A stretch of DNA of 64,000 bases from an uncultured Bacteroidaceae bacterium (GTDB lineage: Bacteria; Bacteroidota; Bacteroidia; Bacteroidales; Bacteroidaceae), in the NCBI GenBank assembly GCA_905234605.1, contig CAJOIE010000014.1:1-64000 (forward strand), given 5' to 3'. The translations under genes were made by a program, and so were the position numbers. Under the pieces are notes generated by a model. That model made no database searches, was not told the origin of the DNA, and was given only the letters and a program-made list of their open reading frames with translations. Shown here piece after piece: positions 7,573-16,113 of this stretch. Positions within the stretch are counted from its first letter, which is position 1. Every line of letters begins with the position of its first letter.

Positions 7573-9902
7573 ACACTGATGCGGCGTCCGCGGTAGACTA
7601 CGCTGCGCTCGCGACCGTCGGGGGTGCGCAGGCGGAAGCGGCGCGATGCCAACATGCCAGGGTATGAGCCACGGCGAGGCTCTATTGTGACGGTGCGGCT
7701 GCCCTCGTCCCAGCGGAAGGTTATCTCAGTGTAGGCACCATGTTCGTATGCATAGCCGTCGCCCTCGTCCTCGTAGAGGGTGAAAACGCCGTCGGCACCT
7801 GGATAGACAGCTATGAGCAGGTCGCTCCAAGTGTCGCCATCGGAGTAGTCCACAAAGGGCGATGCCATCGGCACAATGCTGCCGGCACGCACATAGAGCG
7901 GCGAGCGGTGGAGAGGCACATCGGCCTCTATACGCTGCCCGCCCTCGAACCGCTGCCCCTTGTGGAAGTCCCACCACGCCGTGCCGGCTGGCAGATACAC
8001 CGTCTGGCGCACCACGTCGCGTCCATCGACAAGAGAACCGCCAAGCTCCGAGGCGGGATGCAGCACGGGGCACACGAGCAGCGAGCGCCCGAACATATAC
8101 TCCGTGTCACACGTCGCCGCCACACTATCGGCTGGGAAGTCCATGAAGAGAGCGCGCATGAAGGAGTCGTCGGCATGGCACACCTGCCATGCCGTGCCAT
8201 ACACGTATGGCAAGAGGCGGTAGCGCAGCATGATGGCCTCCTCGAGGGCATCGCGCACAGGGGTGCCTTTGGCACCGTAGAGATACACCTCACGCGGTAT
8301 GTCGGTGCCATGACTGCGCATGAGAGGCATGAGTGCACCCATCTGCATCCAGCGCACATAGAGCTCCTGCCACGCAGGGTTGTCAATGCCGGTTGCACCG
8401 GAACCTCGGTTGAAGGCACCGGCAAAGAAGCCGCCCACATCGCACCCCACCTGCGGGTTGCCCGTGAGCGTGGCATTGAGCAACAGAGGCACCTGACACC
8501 GCATGCTCTCCCACGACGACTGTATGTCGCCGCTCCACACGGAGGCACCCGTGCGCTGCTGTCCTGCAAAGAAGGAGCGCGTCAGGATGAAGACACGACG
8601 GTCTTGCGTGGCGGCCCGCTGATGGGCATAGACTCCCTCCACAGCACGCAGCGGGAAGGCGTTACGCACGTAGCGATAGGAGCGGCGCACGCCATGACCA
8701 AGGCTCACGGTCTCGTCAAGATCGCTATCCTTGTAGGAGTGGTGGTCAGGGTCGGTGGAGTCCATCCACCATGCATCTACGCCCATGTCGTGCAGGCGTG
8801 AGAGGTGTCGCCAGTATATGTCGCGAGCCTCATCGCAGAAAGGGGCATAGACACGCACGCCGGAAGGGTGTTCCATGCGTGGCGGCCATTCGGGCAAGGC
8901 ACTTTGCGGCCATGTCTCGAAGTGCATGAGGTGGCCGCCGGCATCCATGTCACGGTAGGGCTCGGTCGCGGGGCCGAAGTTAGACCACACACTGAGCGTC
9001 AGCCGCACATGGTGACGCCCGTGCAACTGGCTTATCATTGCCGGCGCATCGGCAAAGCCCTCGGCGAGGAAATCCATGGCGTTCCAGTGGTAGTTGTCGC
9101 CCCAATACTGCCAGTCCTGAATGATGCCGTCGAGAGGGATGTGCTCACGGCGGTAGGTGTCCACCACTGTCAGCAACTCCTGCTGGCTACGATAGCGCTC
9201 ACGGCTCTGGAGGAAGCCATAGGTCCACCGCGGCAACATGGGAGCATGCCCTGTGAGGTGGCGCAAACGGGCAATGATGCCGTCTGGCGTGCGGCCGTAG
9301 ACGAAGTAGTAGTCCACGCCGTCGGCAGCCTGCGAGGTGAGCACGAGACTGTCGCGCAGGTCGAGCTCCGTGGGCGAGTAGCAGTCCCAGAAGATGCCGT
9401 AGCCACGGCTGCTGACGAACACGTTGGCATAGTCGTCAAGGTTGCTCTGCATCATCAGGCGGTGCTCACCGCGTTGATTGAGACGCCCGTTCTGGAGCAT
9501 GCCGATGCCGTAGACAGCCTCATCGGGAGCCAGAGCCCATGCCTGACGCACCCGCAATAGCATCGTGTCGGGGCCAGCGACAATGGGAGTGAGGTCATGG
9601 CCCGTCTCCGCCAACAGCAAGCGGCCGGCAGAGTCGGCAATGGCGACACGACCCGTGGCATGCTCCACGGTGACAGTGAGGGCCGAGCTGCAATAGACCG
9701 TGCCTCCTGACGCATGCTGCTCACGCACCTGCACCTGGACAGGCTTGGCAACGACGGCATACGAGGCTGCGTGCTGCACGGAGCCGCCCGTGGGGCTCTT
9801 CTCTATGCGCACTATGTCGGGAGTGAAGAACGTCACCACCTGGGCTCTCAGCCCGCAGATGGCAGCCGCCATGCAGACGGCAAGCATGCTGATGTGTCTC
9901 AT
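7539..9902 (-). CDS. Glycoside hydrolase family 31 (alpha-glucosidase / alpha-xylosidase type), secreted
   Basis: A signal peptide (MRHISMLAVCMAAAICGLRA) is followed by the GH31 N-terminal beta-sandwich, then the catalytic barrel. It contains PRWTYGFLQSRERY, the substrate-site WQYWGD, the nucleophile Asp in WWMDSTDPD (about residue 380) and the acid/base Asp in WSGDIQSSW (about 458). VGCDVGGFF and RYRLLPYVYG are further family signatures. The end has a DUF5110-like C-terminal beta domain (YPGADGVFTLYEDEGDGYAY). The length of 787 is normal. I chose ATG 9902 over TTG 9908 because the signal peptide starts there. Exact specificity (alpha-glucose or alpha-xylose) is not readable. Confidence 0.92.
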   Translation of the reverse strand: MRHISMLAVCMAAAICGLRAQVVTFFTPDIVRIEKSPTGGSVQHAASYAVVAKPVQVQVREQHASGGTVYCSSALTVTVEHATGRVAIADSAGRLLLAETGHDLTPIVAGPDTMLLRVRQAWALAPDEAVYGIGMLQNGRLNQRGEHRLMMQSNLDDYANVFVSSRGYGIFWDCYSPTELDLRDSLVLTSQAADGVDYYFVYGRTPDGIIARLRHLTGHAPMLPRWTYGFLQSRERYRSQQELLTVVDTYRREHIPLDGIIQDWQYWGDNYHWNAMDFLAEGFADAPAMISQLHGRHHVRLTLSVWSNFGPATEPYRDMDAGGHLMHFETWPQSALPEWPPRMEHPSGVRVYAPFCDEARDIYWRHLSRLHDMGVDAWWMDSTDPDHHSYKDSDLDETVSLGHGVRRSYRYVRNAFPLRAVEGVYAHQRAATQDRRVFILTRSFFAGQQRTGASVWSGDIQSSWESMRCQVPLLLNATLTGNPQVGCDVGGFFAGAFNRGSGATGIDNPAWQELYVRWMQMGALMPLMRSHGTDIPREVYLYGAKGTPVRDALEEAIMLRYRLLPYVYGTAWQVCHADDSFMRALFMDFPADSVAATCDTEYMFGRSLLVCPVLHPASELGGSLVDGRDVVRQTVYLPAGTAWWDFHKGQRFEGGQRIEADVPLHRSPLYVRAGSIVPMASPFVDYSDGDTWSDLLIAVYPGADGVFTLYEDEGDGYAYEHGAYTEITFRWDEGSRTVTIEPRRGSYPGMLASRRFRLRTPDGRERSVVYRGRRISVHMPGTVAGSL

Positions 9903-9910
9903 AGTCAAGG

Positions 9911-9918
9911 CAAAATTA
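9911..9918 (-). promoter_or_regulatory. -7 promoter element TAATTTTG for the GH31 gene
   Basis: On the minus strand TAATTTTG ends only 9 nt before the ATG at 9902. Since transcription normally begins a few bases after this box, the GH31 mRNA would have almost no leader. No good -33 element is visible, so support is moderate. Confidence 0.4.
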
Positions 9919-10001
9919 AGGAAAATCGCCTATTGACACACTTCAACACTCCTTTTGACATTTTTTCACCTGCGCCAAGCATGGCAGGGCGAAAAAGTGC
10001 C

Positions 10002-10009
10002 TACCTTTG
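10002..10009 (+). promoter_or_regulatory. -7 promoter element TACCTTTG (followed by CCGCC) for the FKBP cluster
   Basis: Matches TAnnTTTG and is followed by CCGCC, a continuation shared by several other promoters in the window. It lies 21 nt before the first FKBP start codon. Confidence 0.65.
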
Positions 10010-10030
10010 CCGCCGTTTTACATATATAGT

Positions 10031-10615
10031 ATGCACAAGATTAGCTACGCCCTTGGCCTGGGCATAGGCCAGCAACTGAAAAACATGGGCATCGAGGACT
10101 TCTCGCTGACCGACTTCACTCAGAGTATAGCCGACGTGATGAGCGGCTCCACACCGGCCATGCCTCACGCCGAGGCACAGCGCATGCTGAGCGAGTACTT
10201 CGACAAGAAGGCACGCAACCAGGCAGCCTCGGCTGTCGCCGAAGGCAAGACATTCCTCGAGCAGAACGGCAAGCGCGAAGGCGTGGTAACCACACGGAGC
10301 GGTCTCCAGTATGAGGTGCTCACCGAGGGCACAGGCCGCAAGCCCAAGGCCACCGACAGCGTGCGCTGCCACTATGAGGGCCGCCTCATCGACGGCACCG
10401 TGTTCGACAGCTCCTACCGCCGCGGCGAGCCTGCCGACTTCCCCCTGAACGGCGTCATCGCCGGTTGGACGGAAGGCGTGCAGCTCATGGCCGAAGGTGC
10501 CAAGTACCGCTTCTACATACCCTATCTGCTGGGCTACGGCGAGCGTGGTGCCGGCAGCAGCATACCCCCCTACTCCACGCTCATCTTCGACGTGGAACTC
10601 ATCAAGGTGCTCTGA
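10031..10615 (+). CDS. FKBP-type peptidyl-prolyl isomerase, cytoplasmic form
   Basis: The protein has 194 residues. Residues 1-85 are a helical dimerisation region of the FkpA/Mip kind (ISYALGLGIGQQLKNMGI), and residues 95-194 are an FKBP domain (VRCHYEGRLIDGTVFDSSY, VIAGWTEGVQLMAEGAKYRF, IPPYSTLIFDVEL). It has no signal peptide, unlike the two FKBP genes downstream, so it would act on newly made proteins in the cytoplasm. The start ATG 10031 follows a promoter box; the earlier TTG at 10007 lies inside that box. It is the first of three tandem FKBP genes. Confidence 0.9.
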   Translation: MHKISYALGLGIGQQLKNMGIEDFSLTDFTQSIADVMSGSTPAMPHAEAQRMLSEYFDKKARNQAASAVAEGKTFLEQNGKREGVVTTRSGLQYEVLTEGTGRKPKATDSVRCHYEGRLIDGTVFDSSYRRGEPADFPLNGVIAGWTEGVQLMAEGAKYRFYIPYLLGYGERGAGSSIPPYSTLIFDVELIKVL

Positions 10616-10658
10616 CATACCAACAAAACAACAAACCAATAAAACCACACCAACAGCA

Positions 10659-11516
10659 ATGAAAAAGCTTACACTCATCGCCGCAGCCGCTATGGCTCTC
10701 GCCTTCACCGCATGCGACAGCAAGGCACCCTCTCTCAAGAGCGACATCGACACCCTGAGCTATGCCATCGGCATGAGCCAGACACAAGGTCTCAAGGACT
10801 ACCTCGTGATGCGCATGAACGTCGACACCACCTACGTCGACGAGTTCCTCAAGGGCTTCCAGGAGAGCGTCAAGGCTGGCGACGACGCCAAGCGCAACGC
10901 CTACCTTGCCGGCCTGCAGATTGGCCAGCAGGTGAGCCAGGGCATGGTGCAGAACATCAACCGCATGCTCTTCGGCGACGACAGCACCATGACCATCAAC
11001 GAGCACAACCTCTACGTGGGCTTCATGGCCGCCGTGGCAAACAACTTCGACATCATGACCCTCGACTCTGCCTCAGCCTACGCACAGACCAAGATGGAGG
11101 AAGTGCGCAAGGCCGTGCAGGAGCAGAAGTTCGGCGACAACCGCAAGGCCGGCGAGGACTTCCTCGCTGAAGTGGCCCAGCGCGAAGGTATACAGCAGCT
11201 CGCAGGCGGCGTGCTCTACGAAGTGCTCACCGAGGGCAACGGCCCAGTGGCCAAGGAGAGCGACCGCGTCAAGGTGCACTATGAGGGCACACTCATCGAC
11301 GGCACCGTGTTCGACACCAACCTCGAGAGCGACCCCACCACCTTCAGCCCCAACCAGGTGATACCAGGCTTCAAGGCTGCCCTGACAACCATGCCCGTAG
11401 GCTCCAAGTGGAAGGTCTATATTCCCCAGGACCAGGCCTACGGCCAGCAGGACATGGGCAAGATCAAGCCCTTCTCCGCACTCATCTTCACCATCGAGCT
11501 CATCGGCATAGAGTAA
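10659..11516 (+). CDS. FKBP-type peptidyl-prolyl isomerase, lipoprotein
   Basis: The lipoprotein signal MKKLTLIAAAAMALAFTAC puts the lipidated Cys at residue 19. Residues 30-170 are the FKBP_N dimerisation domain (LSYAIGMSQTQGLKDYL). The C-terminal 100 residues are the FKBP domain (VKVHYEGTLIDGTVFDTNLE, VIPGFKAALTTMPVGSKWKV, IKPFSALIFTIELIGI). It probably assists folding in the periplasm, anchored to a membrane. The gene follows the cytoplasmic paralogue by 43 nt and precedes a third paralogue by 10 nt, so the three are probably one operon. Confidence 0.92.
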   Translation: MKKLTLIAAAAMALAFTACDSKAPSLKSDIDTLSYAIGMSQTQGLKDYLVMRMNVDTTYVDEFLKGFQESVKAGDDAKRNAYLAGLQIGQQVSQGMVQNINRMLFGDDSTMTINEHNLYVGFMAAVANNFDIMTLDSASAYAQTKMEEVRKAVQEQKFGDNRKAGEDFLAEVAQREGIQQLAGGVLYEVLTEGNGPVAKESDRVKVHYEGTLIDGTVFDTNLESDPTTFSPNQVIPGFKAALTTMPVGSKWKVYIPQDQAYGQQDMGKIKPFSALIFTIELIGIE

Positions 11517-11526
11517 GCCTCACAGG

Positions 11527-12417
11527 ATGACACTCCGCCACATCATAGCCCTGTTCGCCGTGGCCGTCATGGCCACCGGCGCACAGGCAGCAAAGCCAAA
11601 GAAGACAAAGAAAGCCGCCAAGGCACAGGCCGAGGCTGTCGACACCATCAGCACTGCCGAGTTCAGCTACGCCATGGGCGTGGCCAACACCAACGGCCTG
11701 CTGCCCTACTTAGAGCAGCGCATGGGCATACCGGCGGCCTACATGCCCGACTTCCTCCAAGGCTTTGCGCAGAGCGAGCTCACACCTGCCGACATGCGGC
11801 AGAAGGCACGCCTGGCAGGCATCGAGATGCGCCAACAGGTGATGACACAAGGACTCCAGATGGTGAACCGCCAGATAGGCGACAGCACGGTGTGCGTCAG
11901 CGACTCACTCTTCCTTCAAGGCTTCACCGATGCTCTGGCCGGCCGCTCGCCCATAACCGTGGACAGTGCCAACATAGTCACCTCCCACCAGCTCGACTAC
12001 TACCGCCACGCCAAGGCAGAGCGTGAGTATGGCGACAACCGCCGCACCGGCGAGGCCTTCCTCAAGGCCAACGCCAAGGCCAAAGGCGTCAAGGTGACAG
12101 CGTCGGGCCTGCAATACAAGGTGCTCACCGAGGGCAACGGACCCGTGCCTACAGCCACACAGCGCGTGAAGGTGAACTACGAGGGACGCCTCGTCGACGG
12201 CACCGTGTTCGACAGCTCCTACCAGCGCAACCAGCCTGCCACATTCGCCGCCAACCAAGTGATACGCGGATGGGCCGAGGCTCTCACCATGATGCCCGTA
12301 GGCTCCAAGTGGGAGCTCTACATACCGCAGGAGCTGGGCTATGGCGACCGCCAGTCTGGCAAGATACCACCCCTCTCAGCACTCATCTTCACCGTGGAGC
12401 TCCTCTCCATAGAGTGA
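11527..12417 (+). CDS. FKBP-type peptidyl-prolyl isomerase, periplasmic
   Basis: A cleavable signal (MTLRHIIALFAVAVMATGAQA) is followed by a lysine-rich stretch (KPKKTKKAAK). Then come an FKBP_N domain (FSYAMGVANTNGLLPYLEQR) and the FKBP domain (VKVNYEGRLVDGTVFDSSYQ, VIRGWAEALTMMPVGSKWEL, IPPLSALIFTVELLSI). There is no lipobox, so it should be soluble in the periplasm. It is the last of the three FKBP genes and is followed by a strong terminator. The second and third copies are nearest in domain layout, suggesting successive duplication with separate cell locations. Confidence 0.92.
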   Translation: MTLRHIIALFAVAVMATGAQAAKPKKTKKAAKAQAEAVDTISTAEFSYAMGVANTNGLLPYLEQRMGIPAAYMPDFLQGFAQSELTPADMRQKARLAGIEMRQQVMTQGLQMVNRQIGDSTVCVSDSLFLQGFTDALAGRSPITVDSANIVTSHQLDYYRHAKAEREYGDNRRTGEAFLKANAKAKGVKVTASGLQYKVLTEGNGPVPTATQRVKVNYEGRLVDGTVFDSSYQRNQPATFAANQVIRGWAEALTMMPVGSKWELYIPQELGYGDRQSGKIPPLSALIFTVELLSIE

Positions 12418-12474
12418 GCTGCCGGCAACGCCGCCTGCCTCACCCACACAGCACTGCGGCAGCAGCAACCAAGC

Positions 12475-12511
12475 AAAAAGACACCGCGACACTCCTCGCG
12501 GTGTCTTTTTT
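12475..12511 (+). terminator. Rho-independent terminator after the FKBP operon
   Basis: Arms AAAAAGACACCGCGA (12475-12489) and TCGCGGTGTCTTTTT (12496-12510) pair perfectly with a 6-nt loop. The distal arm ends in a T run, giving the classic terminator form. Confidence 0.92.
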
Positions 12512-12545
12512 AGCATCACAAAGAGCAGGATAGTGGCAAAACTCT

Positions 12546-12553
12546 TACTTTTG
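12546..12553 (+). promoter_or_regulatory. -7 promoter element TACTTTTG for the Lrp/AsnC gene
   Basis: Matches TAnnTTTG, just after the FKBP terminator and 86 nt before the regulator's start codon. This allows a leader of about 80 nt. Confidence 0.55.
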
Positions 12554-12638
12554 TGCGACACAATGCTATTTGTGTCCACCTCCCTGCCCATGCATAAACC
12601 AGTCAACATCAATCTGCAACCAAAACACAACTTATATA

Positions 12639-13172
12639 ATGGAAAAGATAGATAGCCTCGACAAGAAGATACTCGAGATTATAACGCGCAACGCACGCAT
12701 ACCCTTCAAAGATGTGGCTGCCGAATGCGGTGTCTCGCGGGCTGCCATACACCAGCGCGTGCAGCGGATGGTGGACCTCGGGGTCATCATAGGCTCAGGC
12801 TACCACGTCAACCCCGTCATGCTGGGCTACAACACATGCACCTACGTGGGCATCACCCTCGAGCGGGGAAGCATGTACAAGCGCGTGCTGCCGGAGTTCG
12901 AGAAGATACCCGAGATTGTGGAGTGCCACTTCACCACAGGCCCCTACACCATGCTCATCAAGCTCTATGCCCGCGACAACGCCCATCTCATGGAACTGCT
13001 CAACAACCGCCTGCAGGAGATAGAAGGCGTGACCTCGACAGAGACACTCATCTCGCTGCGCCAGAGCATCCGCAACGAGGTGCCCATAGGTCTCTCCGAC
13101 GTCGACATAAGCAACATACAGGCTCTCACCACACGCCGCGCCGGTCTCACTGTCGACACTGCCGATGACTGA
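12639..13172 (+). CDS. Lrp/AsnC family transcriptional regulator
   Basis: The N-terminal winged helix-turn-helix (LDKKILEIITRNARIPFKDV, then AAIHQRVQRMVDLGVI) is typical of Lrp/AsnC. It is followed by the alpha-beta RAM ligand domain (GYNTCTYVGITLE, FTTGPYTMLIKLYARD). The protein has 177 residues against the usual 150-160, with a short C-terminal tail. Such regulators bind amino acids and control amino-acid or peptide metabolism. The gene directly precedes a gene for a fused glutamyl-amide/dipeptide hydrolase, which could be a target. The start is the ATG that begins MEKIDSLDKK. Confidence 0.92.
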   Translation: MEKIDSLDKKILEIITRNARIPFKDVAAECGVSRAAIHQRVQRMVDLGVIIGSGYHVNPVMLGYNTCTYVGITLERGSMYKRVLPEFEKIPEIVECHFTTGPYTMLIKLYARDNAHLMELLNNRLQEIEGVTSTETLISLRQSIRNEVPIGLSDVDISNIQALTTRRAGLTVDTADD

Positions 13173-13176
13173 CTCC

Positions 13177-13226
13177 ATGCCGCAGGCACTCTGACCCATA
13201 TCACTAAGCCGCAGGCACTCTGACCC
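13177..13226 (+). repeat. Two direct copies of a 19-bp unit containing the GCCGCAGGCAC motif
   Basis: GCCGCAGGCACTCTGACCC occurs at 13179-13197 and again at 13208-13226, a 29-bp period, in the spacer between the Lrp/AsnC gene and the C26-M19 gene. Related GTGCCGCAGGCAC palindromes occur in the next spacers. Confidence 0.85.
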
Positions 13227-13231
13227 CCACC

Positions 13232-14998
13232 ATGACCATCGACACACGCTATACCGCCCTCCACTCCTCCTATCCAGCCACACGACGCACGCCCGTGGTA
13301 GGCATCACCGGCAACTACGGCGACAAAGGCTGCGAGCTGGCCGAGGGCTACTACGAGAGCATCATACGCGCCGGTGCCACGCCTGTGGTGCTGCCGCCCA
13401 CCGACAATGCCGACGTGCTGGCCACACAGCTGCAGCACATCGACGCCCTGCTGCTCTCCGGCGGCGGCGACATCAACCCCCTGCTGCTCGGCCAGGAGCC
13501 GTCGCCCGCACTACACAGCATCAACGCCCGCCGCGACATGTGCGAGTTGCTGCTCACACGCATGGCTGCCGACCGCCAGATGCCGATACTGGGCATCTGC
13601 CGCGGCTGCCAGGTGATAGCCGCCGCCTTGGGGGGCAAGGTGTATCAGGACATCGCCACCGAGCACGCCACCACCGCCGCCCACACGCTCATCAAGCACA
13701 GCCAGGACCTCGACCGCAGCTGCGCCTCACACAGCGTGGCCATCAGCGAGGGAAGCCTGTTGCACGGCATCTTCGGCACCACGGTGCTGGCCGTCAACAG
13801 TTTCCACCATCAGGCAGTGAGCCATGCCGGAGAGCACCTGAGCATCGTGGCCACAGCAGCCGACGGCGTGGCAGAAGCCATCGAGTCGGCCGAGGGCAAG
13901 AGCATCATAGGCGTGCAGTGGCATCCCGAGACATTCTGCCTCGCTGCCGACGACAGCATGGCTCCCCTCTTCCGCTGGCTCACCGCCGAGGCCGCACTCT
14001 ACAGCAAGGCACGCGGCGTGCACAGCCGCATAGTGAGCATCGACACCCACTGCGACACGCCCATGTGGTTCGACCACGACATACACTTCGACCACCGCGA
14101 AGCAAGCATCCTTGTAGACCTCCACAAGATGGAAGCCGGATGCCTCGATGCCTCTGTCATGGTGGCCTACATACCGCAGGGACCGCTGACGCCCGAGGGC
14201 TACGCCGCAGCAGCAGCCCTCGCCGAGAGCCGTCTGCAAGGTGTGCGCCGCCTGGCCGAGCACCATAGCCACGCCGTAGGCATAGCGCGCACAGCAGCCG
14301 ACATACGCCGTCTCAAAGCCGAGGGGCGGCGCGCCATAGTGCTGGGCATAGAGAACGGCTACGCCATAGGCCGCGACATAGGCCGCATCGCCGCCTACGC
14401 CCGCCAGGGACTGGCCTACATCACCCTCTGCCACAACGGCAACAACGACATCTGCGGCTCGGCACGGCCACGCGAAGGCGAGCCCGAGACGGGGCTCACC
14501 GACTACGGCCGCGACGTGGTGCGCGAGCTCAACCGCACAGGCATCCTCGCCGACCTCTCCCACGCCAGCCGCCAGACATTCGCCGACACGCTGGAGCTCA
14601 GCCGCGTGCCCGTGGTGTGCTCCCACTCATCGGCCTACGCACTATGCCCACACCCGCGCAACCTCACCGACGAGCAGCTGCGCGCACTGGCACGTCAGGG
14701 CGGCGTGGCATCGGTCACCTTCTACCACGGCTTCCTCCGCCAGGACGGGCTGGCCACCATCAACGACGCCATAGCCCACCTGCTGCACATGGTCAGCGTG
14801 GCAGGCATTGAGCACGTAGGCATAGGCACCGACTTCGACGGCGACGGCGGCGTGCCAGGCCTGGCATCAGCATCCGAGCTCATCAACATCACCCGCGAGC
14901 TGCTGCGCCGCCACTTCACCGAGGCACAGCTCTCCATGCTCTGGAGCGGCAACTTCCTCCGTGTGCTTCAGGCTGCACAGGACGCCGCCACAGTATAA
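13232..14998 (+). CDS. Fused peptidase C26 (gamma-glutamyl hydrolase-like) and membrane-dipeptidase-like M19 protein
   Basis: Residues about 18-255 form a class I glutamine-amidotransferase-like domain of the PuuD/C26 group. It has LLSGGGDINP, the catalytic Cys in GICRGCQV (about 123) and the His-Glu pair in VQWHPE (about 231-233). Residues about 268-585 form an M19 renal-dipeptidase-like zinc domain, with the metal ligands DTHCD, Glu in GIENGYA, His in LSHAS, His in VCSHSSA and Asp in GTDFDGDGG. Both active sites look intact. It has no signal peptide, so it is probably cytoplasmic, cutting gamma-glutamyl and dipeptide bonds in sequence. I believe similar fusions exist in other Bacteroidales, but I cannot check here. 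Confidence 0.9.
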   Translation: MTIDTRYTALHSSYPATRRTPVVGITGNYGDKGCELAEGYYESIIRAGATPVVLPPTDNADVLATQLQHIDALLLSGGGDINPLLLGQEPSPALHSINARRDMCELLLTRMAADRQMPILGICRGCQVIAAALGGKVYQDIATEHATTAAHTLIKHSQDLDRSCASHSVAISEGSLLHGIFGTTVLAVNSFHHQAVSHAGEHLSIVATAADGVAEAIESAEGKSIIGVQWHPETFCLAADDSMAPLFRWLTAEAALYSKARGVHSRIVSIDTHCDTPMWFDHDIHFDHREASILVDLHKMEAGCLDASVMVAYIPQGPLTPEGYAAAAALAESRLQGVRRLAEHHSHAVGIARTAADIRRLKAEGRRAIVLGIENGYAIGRDIGRIAAYARQGLAYITLCHNGNNDICGSARPREGEPETGLTDYGRDVVRELNRTGILADLSHASRQTFADTLELSRVPVVCSHSSAYALCPHPRNLTDEQLRALARQGGVASVTFYHGFLRQDGLATINDAIAHLLHMVSVAGIEHVGIGTDFDGDGGVPGLASASELINITRELLRRHFTEAQLSMLWSGNFLRVLQAAQDAATV

Positions 14999-15014
14999 CC
15001 ACCATCACACCGAC

Positions 15015-16037
15015 ATGCAACACCGCCACACACCACATTACATAGGTATCACCATCATTGCCACACTGACGCTGTGCCTCGCAGCCTGCCGTCACGGCCG
15101 CGACCGCTCCGCCGCCGACACCGACACCATAGCCCTGGCCGCGGCACCACGCTTCTGCGCCGACACGGCCATGAGCTACATCCGCGCGCAGTGTGACTTC
15201 GGCCCGCGTGCACCACGGCTCTATGCCCACGACGCATGCGCCAAGTGGATTGCAGCCACCTTCAGACGCCACGGAGCCACCATCGTGGAAGACCACGCCA
15301 CGCTCACCGGCTGGGACGGCCAGCAGCTGCCATGCCTCAACATAGGTGCCAGCCTATGGCCCGAGAAGGCCGACCGCGTGCTCTTCACAGCCCACTACGA
15401 CAGCCGTGCCTGGGCCGACAACGACCCCGACGCCGCCAACCACCACACCCCCGTGCCGGCAGCCAACGACGGAGCATCGGGCATCGCCGTGATGCTCGAG
15501 ATGGCGCGCCTGCTGAGCCGCCAGCCACTGCCCTTCGGCGTCGACTTCGTGTGCTTCGACCTCGAGGACCAGGGCACGCCACAATGGGCTGAAGACGAAG
15601 CCACAACCGACGACGACCTCTCCTACTGGTGTCTCGGCTCACGCCACTGGGCCGAGCAGGCTGCCGCCACAGGCTACCGCGCACGCTACGCCGTGAACCT
15701 CGACATGGTGGGAGGCCGCGGCGCACGCTTCCTCATCGAAGGCTTCTCCGCGCGCTATGCACGTCCGCTGACCGACATGGTGTGGCACCTCGGCATACAG
15801 TTGGGCTACGGCGAGATCTTCATCGACCGCCAGGGCGGCTACGTCACCGACGACCACGTGCCCGTCAACCACATGGCACGCATACCCGCCATCGACATAG
15901 TGCCTCACACCGACGACGCACGCAGCACCTTCGGGCCAACATGGCACACCCTCGCCGACACCCCCGAGAACATCGACCCGCAAGTGCTCACTGCCGTGGG
16001 CCAGACACTCCTGCAACTGCTCTACAACGACAGATGA
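15015..16037 (+). CDS. M28-family lipoprotein, glutaminyl-peptide cyclotransferase-like
   Basis: A lipoprotein signal ends LTLCLAAC. The M28 fold shows the first metal His in HYDSRAWADNDPD (about residue 126), then NDGASG, the acidic pair region FDLEDQG, a C-terminal DDHVPVNHMARIPAIDIV with the zinc His, and a final W-H segment. The HYDSRxWAD...NDGASG...DLEDxG pattern is that of type II glutaminyl cyclases such as the Porphyromonas enzyme rather than aminopeptidases. They convert N-terminal Gln to pyroglutamate on exported proteins after signal-peptide removal. The first ATG, 15015, is used because the lipobox follows it. The gene follows the peptidase fusion by 16 nt. Confidence 0.82.
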   Translation: MQHRHTPHYIGITIIATLTLCLAACRHGRDRSAADTDTIALAAAPRFCADTAMSYIRAQCDFGPRAPRLYAHDACAKWIAATFRRHGATIVEDHATLTGWDGQQLPCLNIGASLWPEKADRVLFTAHYDSRAWADNDPDAANHHTPVPAANDGASGIAVMLEMARLLSRQPLPFGVDFVCFDLEDQGTPQWAEDEATTDDDLSYWCLGSRHWAEQAAATGYRARYAVNLDMVGGRGARFLIEGFSARYARPLTDMVWHLGIQLGYGEIFIDRQGGYVTDDHVPVNHMARIPAIDIVPHTDDARSTFGPTWHTLADTPENIDPQVLTAVGQTLLQLLYNDR

Positions 16038-16051
16038 ACCATTTGCCCATC

Positions 16052-16102
16052 ACCGTGCCAAAGGCACCATAACACCCAACATATCAGCGTGCCGAAGGCA
16101 CA
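16052..16102 (+). repeat. Two GTGCCRAAGGCAC-type palindromes before sufE
   Basis: ACCGTGCCAAAGGCACCA (16052-16069) and GCGTGCCGAAGGCACA (16087-16102) are near-palindromes with GTGCC/GGCAC arms. They lie in the short spacer between the M28 gene and sufE. Confidence 0.85.
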
Positions 16103-16113
16103 ATCCACACGTC

